A stretch of 64,000 nt of DNA, from positions 11,931,575-11,995,574 of the forward strand of contig JACDQD010000005.1 of the NCBI GenBank assembly GCA_019843655.1, in the 5' to 3' direction. The position numbers and the translations under genes were made by a program. Positions 58,701 to 64,000 of the stretch are shown piece by piece. The stretch is from Lethocerus indicus. Lineage: Eukaryota > Arthropoda > Insecta > Hemiptera > Belostomatidae. Below the pieces are notes generated by a model, which saw only the letters and a list, made by a program, of their open reading frames with translations, was not told the origin of the DNA and ran no database searches. Each line of letters begins with the position of its first letter. Position 1 is the stretch's first letter.

Positions 58701-61700
58701 TTTTATTTAGAATTCAGATTTTATATTTTTAATTATTGCAAAAAAGCGATTATTCTATAGGCTTTGTTACACATAATCTCTCGCATTTGTAACAAGATTT
58801 AGAGAGTCGTAGACTATTATCGTTCTTGCAATTTTCTCTCCCCACTCGCTTATTTCAATCACTCACATCTAAATTAATTTTGCTGGAAAATTGTTTATAT
58901 AACATTCTTCAGGAAATGAATGTGAACGTGGTATCGTTACAAGGCGACCTCGTGCGATACCGTTTAGACACAGTTCAGAATGTTTCAGTGCTGTTGGTGG
59001 TAGGGGCTCCAATTTGGGCCGGTCGAGGAAAGCGGCGTCGGCTGACTCATTTGGCGCACGAAGTGGCATTAGGAAAGGACAAACCCAACTCCGATCCCAT
59101 GCTCCCTGCCATTTCTCGGCCTCACCGCCCGCTTCTGGGAGTTCGAGGAAGATCCCGAATTCCAGAACGCGTTCTTCACGTCTGTTTAGCACACCGGTTC
59201 TCCGAACACGTGGGATGAATCTTGTAAACCAGTTATAGCGCCCGATAATTTTCTTTGGAATCCTCTTAGCGCTCATTCTTAAGAATTCCAAGTAAATATA
59301 ATTATTTAAATTTCCTGTTTTCCTAAATTATACGGTATTTGGTATTAGTCAATTTATCAATATATCTGTTCAACGTTATTAGACAAAAATGGTACTGGAT
59401 CTCTATTTACACAGATGGATTAGTTCGGTAATGACCTCGAGAAGTGAAAGAACCAAGGTTGAAACTTGTTTCAGAAATACCCTCCAGGAAATAGCCGCTC
59501 TGGATTACTGTAGATGCGCCAGTTGCACGAATTTTCTTAATAAGAGCCCCTAATTTTTTACCTTATTGGACCGACAGGTCCATTGTAATAGAGGATCGTG
59601 TAGTGCTTTATTTTCGAAAGAAAATAACGATATAAGACCGATTATATAAATACATTTTGTTTATTTTCTGTCAGATAGTTTTCAGACTATTGGGACTCAA
59701 CTTGTCGACCTCCTCGAAAGATTTATAGTGCCGCGAACCGGTCGTATTTCAATTATTTGGAATTGTTCGCCCACAATTGTTTGGCCTTCGGAGTAAACTA
59801 GTCCAATCGGTGGAATGAATGCGACATATCGGATTGTAGATCAAATTCAATTTGAATTCGCGCCCCGTCGTCCCACGCGTGTGGTCCCCGGCACCGCGTA
59901 AGTCAAACCGTATGGGACGCCGTCCCATTTATGTTAATACCTTTATTATTGTGTTTCAGACAGTGTTCGGATGGAATATATTTTAAAACCTCTCTAGTTG
60001 ATATTCGGCTCGGAAAATTGTCGTAACTCTCGGCCGTAACGGAAACGGCGGGCAAGGACGCCGGCGGGATCTCCCACTCTACTCCCGCTCCTCTCAAACT
60101 CGATATGTTTGAAATTCAGCTCGGATCTCCCGCGCCGCCGAAAGGGAGAAACAAAACGAAAACGAAAAAGCCGGATGGTAAATAAGTTTAACCGAGTCCC
60201 GTCGCCGAGTACAGTTATCCGTATTCCTATTGGGAGCTCAAATCTCTGTTGAGATGGGAATATTTGGCAACCGACTCGAGCCCAATGTGCCGGCTCACAA
60301 AAGATGCATGCGATCTCGTAACAGGTGTATCTCTAATTGAAGTTTACCGACTCATTCACCTACTACATTATCGACGACGAAACTTTAAATTCAGAATCAG
60401 TTCCAGGAACTGCGACTTCAGTCACCAAATTGAATTCCGCAACCCCTTGAATAATCAAAAGTTATTTATTTAGGTGACTAAATTCCGTTCCTGAATTTAT
60501 TCAGCGGTTTTAGACTGCAAATTTACCGTTGACGACGCATCTTCCTCTGGTAATGGGTGCGGAGAAAGTACGGGGCCGTCATCGGCGGACGTTTTCAAAG
60601 CGAATCTCTCCCACCCTCCTCATGCCAATAGGGACAATAAAACGGGGACGTACCGTTAATAGTTTTTTATTGCTTCGGAGCCGGGGAGTTGTAATTATTT
60701 TCAAAGCCGCGTGTTTTGACGACACGCTAATAAGCCTGTTTTATTGCCGACGATATTACGCCCATAAAAACGGCGCGAATAGAGAAGCCGTGGGAAAGCG
60801 GGTAATCAACATAGGGGGGACTCATCTTCTCGGGACGATTGGTGAACTGCCGGATGAACAGCGCTAATACAGTAACGCATTTCTGAATTTTATTTTTACT
60901 ATCGGACAATCGTATATGACTCAATAATTTAATTCGGTCGTTACCATCATTGCCATTTATGTCGTCGGATTTCTCTAATTAAGGAATCCAATACATTTTC
61001 ATAAGCCTATTTATGCAATAATTACTTAAACCAAATCAATTGTCAGCTTTTTCATCCATCCTTTTCGCCTTCGATTCCGCTCTACTTCATAATGTCATAC
61101 GCTGGACAGATTTGGGCTTCTCCCCGTTAACATATCAACGAAATATGGAGCCATACAAGTTAGGTACTTAGTAGGATACTACAGCAGCAACCTACATTAC
61201 CATGATCCTCAAGATACCTCCAGGAGATTCTTTTCTGTATAAAAAATATTATTCATCGCCTCATTATCATCCGTTCGGATGACAAGGTATTAAGCTGCAG
61301 CTCTTTCATTTATATTGTCAGTACCCATAAGTGCTCCGCTGCCTAATTAATGATCTGTAATTTTTCTCCGCGTCTCCTAACTCTTTCCGTTGGAGTAGAT
61401 ATTAGAGTAGTAGATCTGTACAGCATCCGCTGAATACGGGAAGTTCATAAAAGTAGTATCGAGTGTCGGGCCGGACTCGTAAACCGACGTCTGTTCTCTT
61501 CGTCTCCAATTTCAAGCCTCCTTTCACCCTTGGGACGACAGCGCCTATGCCTGCTGTCACTCGTAAAAAAATTCTTTTAGAGCTCCGCAAACGAATAAAT
61601 TGTTGCCTCGGGGCGTTCCGCAGGTGTCCCGGCCGATAAGGCTCATCTTCCTCCGCCACTTTCCCGCCCGCGGGACCGACTTGCCTTTCGCTTATCCGAG

Positions 61701-64000
61701 CCCGATTTTATGGCGAGCGACCGCAGTACTCGCCCGAGACACTTACCCGAGTTACTTAGAGCGCTCGCCTAAGTGAACTTCACGGAATCGCTTTATCTTA
61801 AGCGGGAAGGATGAACTATCGTAGCACTAAATATCGCCACTCCGTTTTGGGCGTCACACAACCTAAGCCGAGTAGCAGCGGTTTTAAAACTTATGTGGCC
61901 CAACAATTTAAAAAACCTGTCCCTTAGTGTCACTCGTTACCTGGCTGCTTAGTTCGATCTGCGAAGTGAACAAAGTGAACGAAACTGGCGGCCGCATATG
62001 CAATCCCATAAAACAATTCCATTACTCCGTAATTCGTGTCGTTCGCATTTCACCCGTATATAAAAGTGGGTTAAGTCGTTCCAACGGTACTATTACGTTG
62101 GGAACTAGAGTCATAACTCTGTTTCATCGGCGCGGACGGCCGCCTCTGTCCTTTTGCTTTCATGTATTATGGTCGCCCTTTGATATTTACTAGTTTTACG
62201 TATACCCCGAGCCCAAACTCCGCTCCAATTTGTGGCAGTTATTTGTGGACTCGGAGGAGGATTGCGTTGCGGTTAGTTTGACAAAGCACCATCTGGATAT
62301 AGTTGCCCGCTAATGGTTCACGCGCTTATTGTAATAAAGTCCAAATCCACGGAACTGGATTTAGAAAAACACCTAATAAATCGATAAAAGCCGTCTGCAG
62401 AAAGAGACCCGATTAGTGTCTTGTTAATGCCCAAGTTTAACATTGAGCGACTCATGTTACCCTAATTAAATATAGAAGGCCGCGGTCGGGGATCGTGATC
62501 TCTTATTTGAGCGTAATGTCAAGGTCGGCTGATAGAGAGCCCGCTCTCGAGAGTCAGTCCCGACCCCGAGCTATTACTAGAACGTTACAGCCGCCGATCA
62601 AAATTATGTTTTTTCTACTGCCTTTTCGGCTGTTACTCGGCGTCAGATCCACTTTTAGATCAAGGTATTCTGAGAACGTGAATCCAGTAAAGCTCGCACT
62701 CAATTACTAACCTACATGCTTTATGACTGAATATGATATAGTTTGCGGAACACGGTCTCCGGTAGGCCACCCCATCGAGAGAACGGGGAGCCGAGGGCAA
62801 CCATACGTTAATATTCATTAGCCCAACGAACCTCGGAGAAAGTCATGTACCAGTCGCATCAGATACTTTTGAATGTCAACCAATGTCATTTCTTGTGTCA
62901 CGACTTCTCTATTATATCACTACTTCCAGAGTACGTTCCTGAATTTACATAATAGAAATGTATTGAAGGCTGCAAGACCGGAGCGGAGTAACGACTCTGT
63001 ATCCCGGGACGTCCAGAGCCGGGGGAATGTAAAACAGTCGCGCCGATCGCTCCGAATGCCACCGATAGTCGGCTCCGTTCAAAGAGGAATAAACCACGCG
63101 CCGAGGGACGAAGAAACGTTAAAAAATGATTCCCTTTAGCTCGGCTCGAGTTACAAATAGGTGCCTCGCGTTTATCCGATGCTATCTGTGTGCACTCGGT
63201 GGGTGGGAGTGACCCGCGGGGTGGAATGGAGGATCGAATTTCCTCGTAAAATTCTAAAGGCCGTTAAGATATGGCCGATTGTTGTTGTGAACGTGAAGGA
63301 AGGTTCTCGGGGTGTGTGGGTCTCCCAGATAAGGGGAGAAGACGTGCGGGAGGCCCCTGCTCCGTTCAGTCCCCTTGCCCGCGTCAAGTGAATCACCATC
63401 AAAGAGAGTTGTAATGACCAATCAGCGCTGTCGTACTCAGTAGCTTAAATGGACTAGATCCAAAAGAACCCTTATATATTTATAACTTCAGCAAGCCAAT
63501 GAAGAACTATTAATGAGAAATTAAAAGAAACATATGATAAATGGATATGATGGGAGAATGAAACACTCTACAGCGTCAAATCATTGCAGAGAATAACCAG
63601 AATTACTGTAAGTTTCAAGGTTTCGCCTTTCGAAACACAAATTAGTTGTACCGTTCTTGAGCTAATGTCGTATGGTCCTCGAATTCCTATCAATAACCGC
63701 GTGAACGTTCCCATCAGATAAAGGTGTTACTCATGGATCACATTCGTCAGATCAAAAATTCAGATGGCCTCCCTCCAGGCTATAGTTTTATCTTGCAGGC
63801 CCTGCAGAGGGCCTTTTCGCACGCACAAAAAAACACATTATCGCCGGTCGGTCATCTTAATCCGCGAGATGCACCGATGCAATCTCAAGAGCGTTGTGCA
63901 AGGCCTCGGCGCTTGGCAATTGTGCACCATAACCCTGTATTGGGTTCCGAGTTCCCACGCCGTTCCCCGGCTCTGACCTTTGACTCATTATGCGCGGATC

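Overview
This is a eukaryotic, almost certainly arthropod (most likely insect), stretch of developmental-locus DNA that is nearly all non-coding. The only coding sequence I can support is one 78-base exon on the + strand at 49713-49790. It encodes the start and the complete first zinc finger of a knirps-family orphan nuclear receptor (NR0A: knirps / knirps-related / eagle). An AG directly precedes its ATG after a pyrimidine tract, and a GT donor directly follows the last lysine codon. The rest of the DNA-binding domain is not found downstream, so the following intron probably runs past the end of the window (more than 14.2 kb). As far as I know this receptor family is restricted to arthropods, which is the main basis for the host call. 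Long introns, many dinucleotide repeats and the lack of operon-like gene packing agree with it.

Layout. Positions 1 to 49712 lie upstream of the coding exon: either 5' flanking DNA or a long intron behind an untranslated first exon. Positions 49791 to 64000 are intron. Both parts are a mosaic of AT-rich, CpG-poor spacers and GC-richer, strikingly CpG-rich blocks. In 37921-38160 I counted 29 CpG against about 14.5 expected; in the spacer 51661-51780 I counted 1 against about 1.75. The CpG-rich blocks hold chance ORFs of up to about 167 codons, often open in several frames at once, and none resembles a protein I know. I read the blocks as candidate regulatory DNA, but that is inference.

Repeats and structure. 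Microsatellites are (CT)n at 3815-3909 and 11281-11314, (GT)n at 12726-12758, (AG)33 at 27606-27671, (AG)n at 44431-44490, and several shorter ones. A purine-rich strand runs from 25958 to 26285. Several short inverted repeats exist; most are of a size expected by chance in 64 kb. The best structural signals are a pair of diverged copies of a dyad element (5375-5431 and 6329-6387), a 13-base-pair hairpin with a GAAA loop (20433-20462), and an excess of the Caudal/posterior-Hox-like word TTTATTGC.

I recognised no tRNA, rRNA, snRNA, known miRNA, CRISPR array or intact transposable element. I did not find a new multi-gene biological system here. The honest reading is one small exon of a developmental transcription factor in a large non-coding, possibly enhancer-rich neighbourhood.
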